Source: Pedobacter psychrophilus
GTDB taxonomy: Bacteria > Bacteroidota > Bacteroidia > Sphingobacteriales > Sphingobacteriaceae
DNA: 64,000 nt
NCBI RefSeq assembly: GCF_001652725.1
Contig: NZ_LWHJ01000011.1
Location: 558,001 to 622,000, forward strand
Reading direction: 5' to 3'
This document shows, piece by piece, positions 55,109-64,000 of this stretch (the stretch's first letter is position 1; each line of letters starts with the position of its first letter). Below the pieces are notes generated by a model. That model was not told the DNA's origin, did no database searches, and saw only the letters and a list, made by a program, of their open reading frames with translations. The position numbers were made by a program, and so were the translations under genes.

Positions 55109-56083
55109 TTATCTAATAAAAGTTTCTAATAATTTAAATCCATTATTAGTTGTCATCAAAATTTTGTCTGTAGTAGCAGGGATAAGAATGCAATCACCCA
55201 TTTGTACAGGAATTTCTTCTATTCCGTATTTTAAAATATAAGAACCTTCTAAACAGATATGAATAACAAAACTATCTAAATTGCTATAATCCTTAACTAC
55301 CTCTTTGGTAAATTCTAAAATATTTTTTGTAAAGTAATTACAATCTACCAACTCCACCGATTGGTTTAAAGTAGGTTGATAGTTAGTCTTATAATCTTTA
55401 TGAAATGTAAAATCAATAGCGTCTAATGCTTCTTCAACATGAAGTTCTCTTTTATTCCCTTTATCATCTACACGATCAAAATCAAAAATACGATAGGTAA
55501 TATCTGACGTTTGTTGGATTTCTGCAATCAATAATCCTTTACCAATAGTATGTACTCTACCAGCTGGTAAAAAGAAAACATCACCAGCTTTAGCTTCTTC
55601 TTTATTAAGAATGTCGGTAAGTTCACCCGAATTAAATTTTTTGAGATAAGTTTCCTTATCCATTTCTTGGTTAAAACCAGAAATAAGTGTTGCGCCTTCA
55701 TCCGCTTGAATTACGTACCACATTTCTGTTTTTCCTTTCGAATGATGGCGTTTTTCTGCCAACTCATCATTAGGATGTACCTGAATGGAAAGGTCTTCAT
55801 TGGCATCTATAAATTTGATCAATAAAGGAAATTCATCTCCAAAACGCTCGTAATTCTTTTTACCAATTAAATTTCCTTTTTCTGTTGCTAATAAATCTGC
55901 CAAAGAAGTACCGCTTAAAATTCCGTTTGCAATGATAGAAACATCAGATTTTACACCAGAAATTTCCCAAGTTTCACCACAATTTGGTAGTGGATCAAAA
56001 TCTTTTCCTAAAAAGGTTTTGATTTTTTCTCCCCCCCAGATTTTATCTTTAAAAATGGTCTTAAACTTTAATGGATATAGCAT
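55109..56083 (-). CDS. manA: mannose-6-phosphate isomerase, class I
   Basis: Cytoplasmic cupin-fold enzyme of 324 residues interconverting fructose-6-phosphate and mannose-6-phosphate. The zinc-binding residues are seen in SIQVHPND (Gln, His), KTEMWYV (Glu) and PAGRVHTIG (His); KDKIWGG near the start is typical of the short Bacteroidota/Firmicutes form. It leads to GDP-mannose and its derivatives (including GDP-fucose), so it suits the exopolysaccharide genes that lie upstream on the same strand. The 43-base gap to the sugar transferase gene makes co-transcription likely. Confidence 0.93.
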   Translation of the reverse strand: MLYPLKFKTIFKDKIWGGEKIKTFLGKDFDPLPNCGETWEISGVKSDVSIIANGILSGTSLADLLATEKGNLIGKKNYERFGDEFPLLIKFIDANEDLSIQVHPNDELAEKRHHSKGKTEMWYVIQADEGATLISGFNQEMDKETYLKKFNSGELTDILNKEEAKAGDVFFLPAGRVHTIGKGLLIAEIQQTSDITYRIFDFDRVDDKGNKRELHVEEALDAIDFTFHKDYKTNYQPTLNQSVELVDCNYFTKNILEFTKEVVKDYSNLDSFVIHICLEGSYILKYGIEEIPVQMGDCILIPATTDKILMTTNNGFKLLETFIR

Positions 56084-56126
56084 GATATGGTTATGTATTT
56101 GAATTTAATTATTAGCAAAAGTTATG

Positions 56127-57518
56127 CTAAAAAGCGTTTTTGTCTCCTTTTATAGTAACTAAAACTGTTTTAATAATTATTTTTAGGTCAAGCCAGATGC
56201 TCCAATTTTCTATATACCAAACATCGTATTCAATCCTTTTAATCAATTGCTCTTCCTGTTTAATTTCTCCCCTAAAACCATTTACTTGGGCATAGCCTGT
56301 TACGCCAGGTTTTTGATAATGGCGAATCATGTATTTCATAATGATTGCAGAATATTCTTCGGTATGTTTTAACATATGCGGACGAGGGCCTACAACAGAC
56401 ATATCTCCTTTTAAAACATTAAAAAATTGAGGCAGTTCATCAATTGATGATTTTCTTAAGAATTTCCCAAGTTTTGTGATTCTGTTATCTCCTTTGGTAA
56501 CTTGTTTTACATCAGAATCCTTATTTATTTTTAAGCTTCTAAATTTGATACATTTAAAAGGAATATTGTTTTTTCCTGATCTTTCTTGTAAGAAGAAAAC
56601 AGGGCCTTTAGAATCTAGCTTAATTAAAATTGCTATTATCGGCACCAGCCAACTTAATAAAAAAACAGCTACCAGTGCACTAAATACAATATCAAAAAGT
56701 CTTTTTTTAGCTTGTACTCCAAAATCTTCTAAAGGTTCAGACCTTAATGAAAGTATAGGAATATCATCAATATGATCAAAATAAACAGTTTTATTAACAA
56801 ATTCCCTAAAATCTGGGACAAACCTAAAACGCATACATAAGTTTTCTGCAGATTGAGCTATTTCATATATCTCAGGATAAATTTCTGGTGAAAGTGTAGA
56901 GTATATTTCGGTGACATGATGCTTAACGGCAAACTGCATACATTCTTCTACCTTTCCTAAATAACGGAAATCAGTATCATTATTTTCAGTTCTTGCTTTT
57001 TCAGAAAAGCAGCCTAGAACATCTAACGTTTTATTAGAATTTCTAAGTTTTGTGACTAAGTCGTAAGTGAAAGCATTGTTTCCTAAAATGATTATTTTAT
57101 TAAGCGCTCTTTTCTTTTTCCCAATATAAAGTGCTATTTGTAAAAAGATTAAGCGGCTTATGATTAAATAAAGCGCAAATGTGCCAAAACTGATGTAAAG
57201 GTATTGCCTATTAAATCTAAATCTTGTAAAAAATAAATAGATAAGAAGTAAAACTATAAATATGATAAAAGCCCGGGTTGTTCTTCGAGAAAATTTTCTA
57301 AAATTTAGTATTCTATCGTTAATATAAACCTCTGTTAAATAAGAACTTATGAGCCAAAAAATATTGGTCATAATAAAAAATACTACATGGCTAATATTAG
57401 CAGAATTGGTGTCGAAATTATAGTTTAAAAGTAGGACTAAATGCAAAATACACAAGAAGCCTAAATCTGTAAAAGCGAAAAATATCCTAAAAAAATTATC
57501 AAACCTACTATTCATCAA
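56127..57518 (-). CDS. exopolysaccharide polyprenyl-phosphate sugar-1-phosphate transferase
   Basis: Inner-membrane protein of 463 residues (WcaJ/WbaP-like) that starts each repeat unit by moving a sugar-1-phosphate onto undecaprenyl phosphate. Four N-terminal membrane helices (about 10-125), a CoA-binding-like Rossmann domain (about 140-250; IIILGNNAF), another hydrophobic segment (about 275-298), and the catalytic bacterial sugar transferase domain (about 270-463; KCIKFRSLK, SSIDELPQFFNVLKGDMS, VVGPRPHM, KPGVTGYAQVNG). All hallmark motifs are present. A second Met directly after the first is an alternative start. Confidence 0.94.
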   Translation of the reverse strand: MMNSRFDNFFRIFFAFTDLGFLCILHLVLLLNYNFDTNSANISHVVFFIMTNIFWLISSYLTEVYINDRILNFRKFSRRTTRAFIIFIVLLLIYLFFTRFRFNRQYLYISFGTFALYLIISRLIFLQIALYIGKKKRALNKIIILGNNAFTYDLVTKLRNSNKTLDVLGCFSEKARTENNDTDFRYLGKVEECMQFAVKHHVTEIYSTLSPEIYPEIYEIAQSAENLCMRFRFVPDFREFVNKTVYFDHIDDIPILSLRSEPLEDFGVQAKKRLFDIVFSALVAVFLLSWLVPIIAILIKLDSKGPVFFLQERSGKNNIPFKCIKFRSLKINKDSDVKQVTKGDNRITKLGKFLRKSSIDELPQFFNVLKGDMSVVGPRPHMLKHTEEYSAIIMKYMIRHYQKPGVTGYAQVNGFRGEIKQEEQLIKRIEYDVWYIENWSIWLDLKIIIKTVLVTIKGDKNAF

Positions 57519-57539
57519 CTCTAATGGTTAATTTTTTTA

Positions 57540-58265
57540 TTACTTACTAAACTTCAGTTTTAATATATCTAAAATAAAGACAGGGCCGTAATATAAATAC
57601 CTTCGCCACATTCTTTTTGGTTCTTTTAATAATCTTCCTAACCATTCTAATCCCAAATTAATCCAAATTTTACTGGGTCTTTTTACTGTACCGGCATAAA
57701 AATCAAATACTGCCCCAATGGTACAAATCAACTGAGCATCAATCTTGCTTTTATGTTCTGTTGCCCATTTTTCTTGTTTTGGAGCCGTCATCCCTACAAA
57801 AAGTACATCAGGTTTAAAATTATTAACCTTGGTTAACATTTCCTCATTTTCTTGTTCTGAAAATATTGCTTTATACGGTGGGGAAAATGTTTGAACTGTA
57901 ATGTTTGGATATTCTAATTTTAAGCGGTGTTCAATTTTATTTAATGTAATTTCTGATGAGCCAAGATAGAAACATCTGCCATGATTTTTATTCAATTTTT
58001 TTAAACAATATTCATGGATATCAGCGCCAGCTATCTTTTTGATTTTAATCTTGTTAAGAAATTTTACTGCGGCTACAATTGCAATTCCATCTGGTAATAA
58101 AACATCTGATTTTTGAAGCGCATTTTTAAACTCAAAATCATTTTGAGCTACGCAATATGAATATTGGTTAATGGTATTTACTAAGGTTTGATGGTGTGTT
58201 GGTAGATGATCTAAGCTTGTAGCATAAATATCAAATCCAAAACTTTTTATACTATTATTGGGCAT
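57540..58265 (-). CDS. WecG/TagA/CpsF-family glycosyltransferase
   Basis: Glycosyltransferase of 241 residues (GT26 type). Signature blocks are NDFEFKNALQKSDVLLPDGI, CFYLGSS, DVLFVGMTAPKQEKWA and CTIGAVFDFYAGTVKRP, with the usual C-terminal GLEWLGRLLKEPKRMWRRY. It is expected to add the second sugar to the lipid-linked primer made by the adjacent transferase. It overlaps the deacetylase gene by 11 bases. Confidence 0.93.
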   Translation of the reverse strand: MPNNSIKSFGFDIYATSLDHLPTHHQTLVNTINQYSYCVAQNDFEFKNALQKSDVLLPDGIAIVAAVKFLNKIKIKKIAGADIHEYCLKKLNKNHGRCFYLGSSEITLNKIEHRLKLEYPNITVQTFSPPYKAIFSEQENEEMLTKVNNFKPDVLFVGMTAPKQEKWATEHKSKIDAQLICTIGAVFDFYAGTVKRPSKIWINLGLEWLGRLLKEPKRMWRRYLYYGPVFILDILKLKFSK

Positions 58266-59172
58266 TAAATATCTTTTGTAATTCTATTCTTTGTTTGTAC
58301 TCGCCGGTGGCTTTAATTTTTTTTAAATTATCCCAAAGTGAGCCTAAGAAAAGTTTAATTTTTAAAAATAGCATTTTTTCATTATTTGAAACTCCTATTC
58401 TGGGAATTGCCATTTTATGATCACTTCTATTAAAGTTTTTTGCAATTGTTGTAAAAGTAAGTTTTACGTTGTTTTCAATTAAAAAGTTTTGTTCTCTTTC
58501 AGAAAAATCATAGTTAAAAATTCCGTTTGGATAAGAAAAACATTTAATAGGATGCCCCAAAAGTTCTGAAAGTTCTGTTAACGAGTTATTAATTTCATAA
58601 GCACTACTTTCATCGGTTTCATTTAGCAAAATTGGATGATTCATTGTATGCCCACCAATTGTTACTAATCCATTTTTGTCAACTTCCTTTAACTCCGCAA
58701 TACTCATGTTTTGGTAAGGCTTTAAAGGTGTTTTAGTTTGCGCTCTATAAATTGATAAAAACTGATGGATTTTTTCAATTTTAAAGGTTTTTAAAATGGT
58801 AAAAATATCATAATGTTCAAAATCTTTAACATTAGTATGTGTTTCTTTGGCAATAATGTTTTTTAAAGTGTGATCATGATAGCCCTCAACTTCTTGAAAC
58901 CAGAAATTGATTTGTTCTTTAAATATTTTAGGGGAGACATATAAAGAAGCAGGCACTTGATATTTTTTTAAAACGGGATAAATGGTATTATAAAAAGTTT
59001 GATCACCATCGTCTACCGTAATGTGGCAGGCGTTTTTTAGATTGATTTTACCATCATAATAAGCTATCAATTCATCCATAGAAACCATGTTATATTTAGA
59101 TTTAATCATGGCAATGGTTTTATCAAACCATTCTATATTATCAACCAAATGAAAGTTTAAAATTTTATTCAT
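58255..59172 (-). CDS. polysaccharide deacetylase family protein (NodB-like)
   Basis: Protein of 305 residues with a NodB-homology domain. Motif 1 is HITVDDGDQTFYN (DDG with metal-binding Asp) and motif 2 is GGHTMNHPILL (His..His). A later CFSYPNG block matches motif 3. No signal peptide is obvious, so it may act in the cytoplasm or on lipid-linked units. It probably removes N- or O-acetyl groups from the exopolysaccharide. Overlaps of 11 and 8 bases tie it to both neighbours. An alternative role in trimming imported sugars seems unlikely from position. Confidence 0.87.
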   Translation of the reverse strand: MNKILNFHLVDNIEWFDKTIAMIKSKYNMVSMDELIAYYDGKINLKNACHITVDDGDQTFYNTIYPVLKKYQVPASLYVSPKIFKEQINFWFQEVEGYHDHTLKNIIAKETHTNVKDFEHYDIFTILKTFKIEKIHQFLSIYRAQTKTPLKPYQNMSIAELKEVDKNGLVTIGGHTMNHPILLNETDESSAYEINNSLTELSELLGHPIKCFSYPNGIFNYDFSEREQNFLIENNVKLTFTTIAKNFNRSDHKMAIPRIGVSNNEKMLFLKIKLFLGSLWDNLKKIKATGEYKQRIELQKIFNAQ

Positions 59173-60241
59173 ATTGGTAAATCGAATTTAATTTTTTAAT
59201 ATAATTATCTGGATTATAATCTGTAAAAACGGTCTGCTTTGCCTTTTCTCCCAATTTTTTAAGTAAGGTAAGATTGTTATTTAGTTTTAAAATTGAATCT
59301 ACTATTGCTTGTGCAGATTTTGTTTCAATAAAAATACCGTTTTCTCCGCTTTCAATAACGTCTGGAATTGATCCCACATTTGTAACTATCGCAACTTGGG
59401 CATAAGACATTGCTTCTAATAAAGAAATTGGCAAACCTTCAAAAAAGGAAGGCAGTAAAAATGTATTGGTTTCTCTCAACAATTTATTTTTTTTATCTCC
59501 AAAAACAACTCCTTCAAAAATAAATTTTTCACCTAAAAGATTTCTAAATTTCGGCAAATATTCTTCCTCTTCTTGCCCTTTGCCTGCCATGTAAAACTCA
59601 AAATCAATTTGATGTTTTTCTTTAAGAATCTTAAAAGCATCAAATATAAAAGCTATTCCTTTATCTACACTAATCCTACCTAAAAATAATATTTTCAGTT
59701 TATTATTGGTTTGGTCAAACACTCTTTGATACAAATTTGCATCATCCAAATTTAGGCTATTGGGTAAAACAAAAACATTTCTACATTTAAACTTTTGTAT
59801 CAGGTTTTCTTTCTCATTATCGCCTAAAACAATCTTTGGGTTATTATCAGACAATGCATGTTTTATTAAAAAAGCTGCCCATTTTGGAATATCATTACTT
59901 TGGATATAGGAACCTCCATGGATATGAATTATCATTTTTACGTTTAGTAGTTTCGTTAAAATGATTAATGGACAATCTCTTATTATTGCTTTATTATCTA
60001 ATGGAAAGTTAAAATGAACTAATTTATCTTTTGTTTTGTTTAGCAATAAAATCCATTTAAAGTAACTTTTAATTATACCAATAATACGCCCCACACCTCC
60101 TTTTTCTTTATCTATTTTACCAATTTGAAAATGTAAATAGTTGTGTTTCTGATTTTTATCTATTATAAAATTAACAACAGAAGAAATGCCACTTACATTG
60201 TATTTAGGGTTTAAAGAAGGGGCGGTAATAATGATGTTCAT
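59165..60241 (-). CDS. GT4-type glycosyltransferase
   Basis: Retaining GT-B glycosyltransferase of 358 residues. The N-terminal domain carries IIIHGGSY-like and NSLNLDD segments; the C-terminal nucleotide-sugar domain has LKILFLGRISVDKGI, FYMAGKGQEEE and the E-x7-E motif in FFEGLPISLLEAMSYAQVAI. It probably adds one of the sugars of the repeat unit on the cytoplasmic face. It is the first gene of the minus-strand part of the locus and overlaps the next by eight bases. The donor sugar cannot be told from sequence. Confidence 0.92.
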   Translation of the reverse strand: MNIIITAPSLNPKYNVSGISSVVNFIIDKNQKHNYLHFQIGKIDKEKGGVGRIIGIIKSYFKWILLLNKTKDKLVHFNFPLDNKAIIRDCPLIILTKLLNVKMIIHIHGGSYIQSNDIPKWAAFLIKHALSDNNPKIVLGDNEKENLIQKFKCRNVFVLPNSLNLDDANLYQRVFDQTNNKLKILFLGRISVDKGIAFIFDAFKILKEKHQIDFEFYMAGKGQEEEEYLPKFRNLLGEKFIFEGVVFGDKKNKLLRETNTFLLPSFFEGLPISLLEAMSYAQVAIVTNVGSIPDVIESGENGIFIETKSAQAIVDSILKLNNNLTLLKKLGEKAKQTVFTDYNPDNYIKKLNSIYQYE

Positions 60242-60300
60242 AACTGCAATATGTTTAAAAGTATCTTCTTTTTATGAGTACGAATGAATTATTTTTATTT

Positions 60301-60334
60301 TTTGATATTATACCGTTTACAACATATATTTTTG
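60301..60334 (+). promoter_or_regulatory. Bacteroidota-type promoter of the export genes
   Basis: TTTG (60301-60304) as -33 box and TATTTTTG (60327-60334) as exact TAnnTTTG -7 box, with a 22-base spacer. The ATG of the Wza-like gene is 55 bases downstream. Confidence 0.5.
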
Positions 60335-60389
60335 TAATCCTTGTGGAATATTTACGTAAATAATAAATCTCAAAGCAGAAACCCCTTAA

Positions 60390-61184
60390 ATGATTATAAA
60401 AACAAGATTATTCTTTTTACTGATTTTATTTACCATTGTTACCTCTTGTGGAAATTATAAGCAAATACCATATTTTCAAAATTTAAAATTGAGTTCTCCA
60501 GTTAAAGAAAGTATTGATAACTATACTCCTGTAACTATCCAAAAAGATGATATTTTGGGAATTTATATAACAAGCAGTAGTGCAGCCGAATCTAATGCAC
60601 CATTTAATAACAAGCTTAACAGAATAAATGGTAATAATGAAGATTACACCAATACAAATCCAATAAATCCTTTCGAAGGTTACTTGGTAGATGATAAAGG
60701 AGAAATTCAGTTTCCTGTTTTAGGTACAATTAAGGTTGCTGGTCTTACTACCACACAACTTAGGCAGAGTTTGAAAGAAAAATTAACTAAATACCTGAAC
60801 ACACCTGTTGTAAATGCCAGAATTGTCAATTTTAAAATATCAGTTTTAGGAGATGTAGCTAAACCGGACGTTTACTCAGTTAAAAATGAACGAATTACTA
60901 TTTTAGAAGCATTATCCTTAGCTGGAGATTTAACTATTACCGCAAAAAGAAACGATGTTTTAATTATAAGAGAACAAAATGGCGAAAGACAATATGTTCC
61001 TGTTAATTTAAATTCTAAAGACTTATTCAAATCAGATTATTACTATTTAAAAAGTAACGATGTGATTTACGTACAGCCAAGCAAAACAAAATACGCACCT
61101 TATGATATTGGCTACCGTAATGCTACGTTAATTGTGGCTGCACTTTCTGTTGTTGCAATTGTTCTTTCTACCATTTATAGATAA
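60390..61184 (+). CDS. Wza-like polysaccharide export lipoprotein
   Basis: Outer-membrane export protein of 264 residues. The signal ends in a lipobox (VTSC at about Cys20, followed by GNYKQIPYFQ). A polysaccharide biosynthesis/export domain (about 45-140; GYLVDDKGEIQFPVLGTIKV) is followed by a SLBB domain (about 145-225; SVLGDVAKPDVYSV). A C-terminal hydrophobic segment (TLIVAALSVVAIVLSTIY) is unlike E. coli Wza but usual in Bacteroidota. It forms the channel with the chain-length protein encoded next; the stop and start codons overlap (TAATG). Confidence 0.93.
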   Translation: MIIKTRLFFLLILFTIVTSCGNYKQIPYFQNLKLSSPVKESIDNYTPVTIQKDDILGIYITSSSAAESNAPFNNKLNRINGNNEDYTNTNPINPFEGYLVDDKGEIQFPVLGTIKVAGLTTTQLRQSLKEKLTKYLNTPVVNARIVNFKISVLGDVAKPDVYSVKNERITILEALSLAGDLTITAKRNDVLIIREQNGERQYVPVNLNSKDLFKSDYYYLKSNDVIYVQPSKTKYAPYDIGYRNATLIVAALSVVAIVLSTIYR

Positions 61185-63562
61185 TGTTTCCAGACCATAA
61201 TAAATATCCTATTGTAAGGAGGTTTAACGAAGACGATTCTTTTAAACCAAGGGAAGTGGTAATGAAATATCTATACCACTGGCCTTTGTTTTTTATTTTT
61301 TTAGCTATATCATTATCCTTAGCCGTAGTTTATCTAAAAATCACCAAACCTGTTTATGATATTAAAGCTTCTTTATTAATAAAAGAAGACAATGTTAACA
61401 ACAGTAATCCAAGAACAGGAATAGCATTACAAGAGCTAGATTTAGCCACCCCAAATCGTTTAGTTGATAACGAAATTGAAGTGTTGAAGTCTAGAAGGTT
61501 AATGGTGCAATTAGTAGATACCCTTCAGCTATGGATGGATTACCAAACTGATAAAAAAATCGGAAAGGAAAATCTTTACGGAGTTAGTCCTGTTAAAATA
61601 AGTTTCACAAAGGTTGCGGAAAAAATTGAAGGAAATAATATCCTTATTTATATTAAGGATAGTCAAACTTATTATCTCACCCTAAAGGGAAAGGTTGCCA
61701 AACCATATAGATTTGGAAATTTAGTAACCAATAGCTTGGGAACTTTTGTAGTTAATAAAACCGATTTATATCAAAATTATATTGATAAAGGCATCCAGAT
61801 TTCTTTTAGCGATTTTGATAAAACCGTTAGCGCTTATCAAAAAGGAATAGAAGTTGCGCTGTTAAATAAGAAATCTCCAACGGTTGGTTTATCCTTAAGT
61901 GATGCGGTTATCCCAAGAGGGAAAGATATTTTAAATCAGTTAATACACATTTATAACGAGGCAACTTTAAACGAGAAGAATAGGATTACCAAAAGTACAA
62001 TGGATTTTATCGATTCTCGGTTATCTACCATTACAAAAGAATTAGCCACTGTAGAAAATGAAACCGAACAGTATAAAAAAAGCAGGGGATTAACAGATGT
62101 CACTTCAGAATCTAAAATTTATTTAGAAAATGCACAAGCTAACGATAGCAAATTAAATGATGTTAAGGTAAAATTGAACGTAGTTAACGGAATTGAAGAC
62201 TATATTAATTCTAGTGCTACCAACAAAAGAGCACCTTCTACTTTAGGAATTGATGATCCTGGATTAAATAGTATGATTGCCAGATTAAGTCAGTTAGAAT
62301 TAGATAGATCCAGATTATTGGCAACTACACCAGAATCCAATCCACTTTTTGGACCTTTAAACACTCAAATTGCTGAATTAAAGAATGCAGTAAGGATAAA
62401 TATTGGCAACGTAAAACTTACATTAGAAAACTCCCAACAAAAATTAGAATCATTTGATTCAAAGTTTAAATCTGATATTTCTAAAGTTCCTGGAGAAGAG
62501 CGACAGCTTTTAGAGATTTTAAGGCAAAAGAATGTTAAACAGGATTTGTTTTTATATCTCCTAAAGAAAAAAGAAGAAATATCTTTAAGCTATGCCTCTA
62601 CATTGGCAGATGCAAGAGTAATAGACAGTGCCTACGCAGGTCCAAAAAAATGGCCAAATACCATTTTGATTTTGGCTATAGCCATGATTGCTGGTTTAGG
62701 ATTGCCAATTGCCTTGTTGATAGGAAGAAGTTTATTTAATGATAAAGTTAATGGAAAATCAGGCATTAGCAAAGAAACTGAAATCCCAATACTAGGAGAT
62801 ATAAGAGAAGTAATAACCAATAATCCGCTTATCATCTTTGATCCTTATCAAATAGCTTCGGTAGAACAATTTAGATATTTGCGCACCAAATTGCTGGCAT
62901 TACATGGAGCTGCAAATAAAGGAAGGATTACATTAATAACATCAAGTATTGCAGAAGAAGGTAAAGGATTTATAAGTTCTAATCTTGGTTTAAGCTTAGC
63001 TGCATCTGGCAGAAAAGTAGTTTTAATAGATTTGGATTTGAGGAAAAACAAACTTGGTAATTTATTTGATATTGATGCTTCTCATACAGGTCTGATAGAT
63101 TACTTAGAGGGTAAAATCTTAAAAGAAGAAGTAATAAAAAAATCTGAAAAGCATTTTAATTTAGATATTATCACCAGTGGTTTAAAAGATGGCGAAGCTG
63201 CAAATCCAGAATTAATAGAAAAATATGAATTAGAGATATTGATGACTTGGCTTAAACAAAATTATGATGATATCTTAATTTATACGCCGCCAATTAGATT
63301 AGTTGCCGATGCCTTGATGCTCTCTAAATTTAGCACCGTTTTATTGTTCATCGTAAGAAGCAATCTTACTAAAAAGACTTACTTAAAATTTATAGACGGT
63401 GTTCAAAAAAACAATGAGTTTAATAAAGTTAATATTGTCTTAAATGGGGCAAAGCCAGAGGACGGAATTAGTGAGTATGGCAGAAAATATTATCCTAATG
63501 GAAAACAAAAACCTAACATTGGCTTCGGTAGAAAATTAAAATCTTTTTTTAAGAGATTTTAA
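61184..63562 (+). CDS. Wzc-like chain-length/tyrosine-kinase protein with degenerate kinase site
   Basis: Inner-membrane polysaccharide co-polymerase of 792 residues. Wzz-type N-terminal part with a membrane helix (about 32-55; PLFFIFLAISLSLAVVYL), long coiled-coil region (about 260-480), second helix (about 490-520) and a C-terminal BY-kinase domain (about 545-765). Walker A' is kept (LIDLDLRK, Asp616 and Asp618). Walker A reads IAEEGKGFIS: Gly595 follows Lys594 where Ser/Thr is normal. The Walker B segment reads ILIYTPP: Tyr700 replaces the usual Asp. The C-terminus has only a few tyrosines (EYGRKYYP). Autophosphorylation is therefore doubtful, while the chain-length role may persist. Confidence 0.9.
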   Translation: MFPDHNKYPIVRRFNEDDSFKPREVVMKYLYHWPLFFIFLAISLSLAVVYLKITKPVYDIKASLLIKEDNVNNSNPRTGIALQELDLATPNRLVDNEIEVLKSRRLMVQLVDTLQLWMDYQTDKKIGKENLYGVSPVKISFTKVAEKIEGNNILIYIKDSQTYYLTLKGKVAKPYRFGNLVTNSLGTFVVNKTDLYQNYIDKGIQISFSDFDKTVSAYQKGIEVALLNKKSPTVGLSLSDAVIPRGKDILNQLIHIYNEATLNEKNRITKSTMDFIDSRLSTITKELATVENETEQYKKSRGLTDVTSESKIYLENAQANDSKLNDVKVKLNVVNGIEDYINSSATNKRAPSTLGIDDPGLNSMIARLSQLELDRSRLLATTPESNPLFGPLNTQIAELKNAVRINIGNVKLTLENSQQKLESFDSKFKSDISKVPGEERQLLEILRQKNVKQDLFLYLLKKKEEISLSYASTLADARVIDSAYAGPKKWPNTILILAIAMIAGLGLPIALLIGRSLFNDKVNGKSGISKETEIPILGDIREVITNNPLIIFDPYQIASVEQFRYLRTKLLALHGAANKGRITLITSSIAEEGKGFISSNLGLSLAASGRKVVLIDLDLRKNKLGNLFDIDASHTGLIDYLEGKILKEEVIKKSEKHFNLDIITSGLKDGEAANPELIEKYELEILMTWLKQNYDDILIYTPPIRLVADALMLSKFSTVLLFIVRSNLTKKTYLKFIDGVQKNNEFNKVNIVLNGAKPEDGISEYGRKYYPNGKQKPNIGFGRKLKSFFKRF

Positions 63563-63598
63563 ATTATCCCTGTACTAATAATTTTATAAAAAATTGAT

Positions 63599-64000
63599 TT
63601 GAAAGAGGTAATCTTAGGCTTAGTACCGTATATCACACTGTTGCTTTTCTTTTATGTGATACTTAAAAGCAAGCAACCTCCAAAAGATTATTTATTATTT
63701 ATTCTATATTTTTATCCTATCATTTATTCTGCTGATGCTAATTATAGCGTTTTTCAGATGATTAGCTATTCTTATTTTTTTTACTCATTACGTAATGATA
63801 AGCCTTTATTCAGTAATGGAAATTTACTTCTTACCTTATATGTAGTCATTATCATTTTTTTGAGCGCATTAAATTCAGAATTTGTATCTAATGCTATTTT
63901 AGGATTATTAAAGTTTTTACCCATCATTATTTATATCCAGGTTTTAATTACAGAATGTTTAAAGGAAGAAGAGTTTTTCTACCGAATCATATCGGCACTT
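63599..64000 (+). CDS. polytopic membrane protein, 5' part (possible Wzy-type polymerase)
   Basis: An open frame begins after a stop at 63587 and runs off the window. The first usable start is the TTG at 63599; no ATG is near the beginning. The 134 residues seen are very hydrophobic (LGLVPYITLLLFFYVIL; YLLFILYFYPIIYS; LLLTLYVVIIIFL; LLKFLPIIIYIQVLI), giving about four or five membrane helices. Following Wza and Wzc homologues, it could be the O-antigen/exopolysaccharide polymerase (Wzy) or ligase. No diagnostic motif is visible in this part. Confidence 0.65.
   Translation, partial: MKEVILGLVPYITLLLFFYVILKSKQPPKDYLLFILYFYPIIYSADANYSVFQMISYSYFFYSLRNDKPLFSNGNLLLTLYVVIIIFLSALNSEFVSNAILGLLKFLPIIIYIQVLITECLKEEEFFYRIISAL

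Overview
The window looks like a chromosomal segment of a low-GC Bacteroidota bacterium, most like Pedobacter or another Sphingobacteriaceae member. The signs are a SusC/SusD pair, two hybrid two-component sensor-regulators of the polysaccharide-utilisation type, type IX secretion (T9SS) C-terminal tails, an ECF sigma factor, Bacteroidota-type promoter boxes (TAnnTTTG) and AT-rich spacers. No rRNA, tRNA, transposase, integrase or CRISPR array was found.

Layout. 1-3807 (+): the end of a GH3 glycosidase, a decayed SGNH esterase and a GH2 glycosidase, convergent with a hybrid sensor-regulator (3981-8165, -). 8578-9144: an ECF sigma factor with no FecR partner. 9538-18157: an IclR regulator divergent from an eight-gene operon that encodes import of L-fucose and its whole non-phosphorylating catabolism to pyruvate and L-lactate: FucP, mutarotase, fuconate dehydratase of the UxaA type, ketodeoxyfuconate dehydrogenase, diketo-acid hydrolase, fuconolactonase, fucose dehydrogenase and lactate dehydrogenase. 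18790-22308: three secreted carbohydrate esterases (SIAE type, alpha/beta hydrolase, CE15-like). 22564-26730: a second hybrid sensor-regulator, followed by four tandem copies of a ~117 bp repeat. 27290-32276 (-): two T9SS cargo proteins, one of them carrying two esterase domains. 32656-38850 (+): SusC, SusD and an unusual fasciclin-containing surface lipoprotein. 39151-53896 (-): two paralogous agarase-like T9SS enzymes, mannonate dehydratase UxuA, two GH2 enzymes with malectin-like ends and a GH86-like multidomain enzyme. 54194-55012: a CE6-like lipoprotein esterase.

55109-64000: an exopolysaccharide locus. On the minus strand are mannose-6-phosphate isomerase, a polyprenyl-phosphate sugar transferase, a WecG/TagA glycosyltransferase, a polysaccharide deacetylase and a GT4 glycosyltransferase. 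On the plus strand are a Wza-like export lipoprotein, a Wzc-like chain-length protein with a degenerate kinase site, and the start of a polytopic membrane protein that could be a Wzy polymerase.

How it fits together (inference): 1-55 kb reads as a large polysaccharide-utilisation region for an O-acylated acidic heteropolysaccharide that contains galactose, glucuronic acid and L-fucose (or L-galactose). Esterases strip acyl groups, the agarase/GH86-like and GH2/GH3 enzymes cut the backbone and side chains, SusCD and the lipoprotein capture oligosaccharides, UxuA takes the glucuronate branch and the fuc operon takes the deoxyhexose. The absence of sulfatases argues against a marine sulfated galactan. 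A gum, arabinogalactan-type glycan or bacterial exopolysaccharide (colanic-acid-like) is more plausible.
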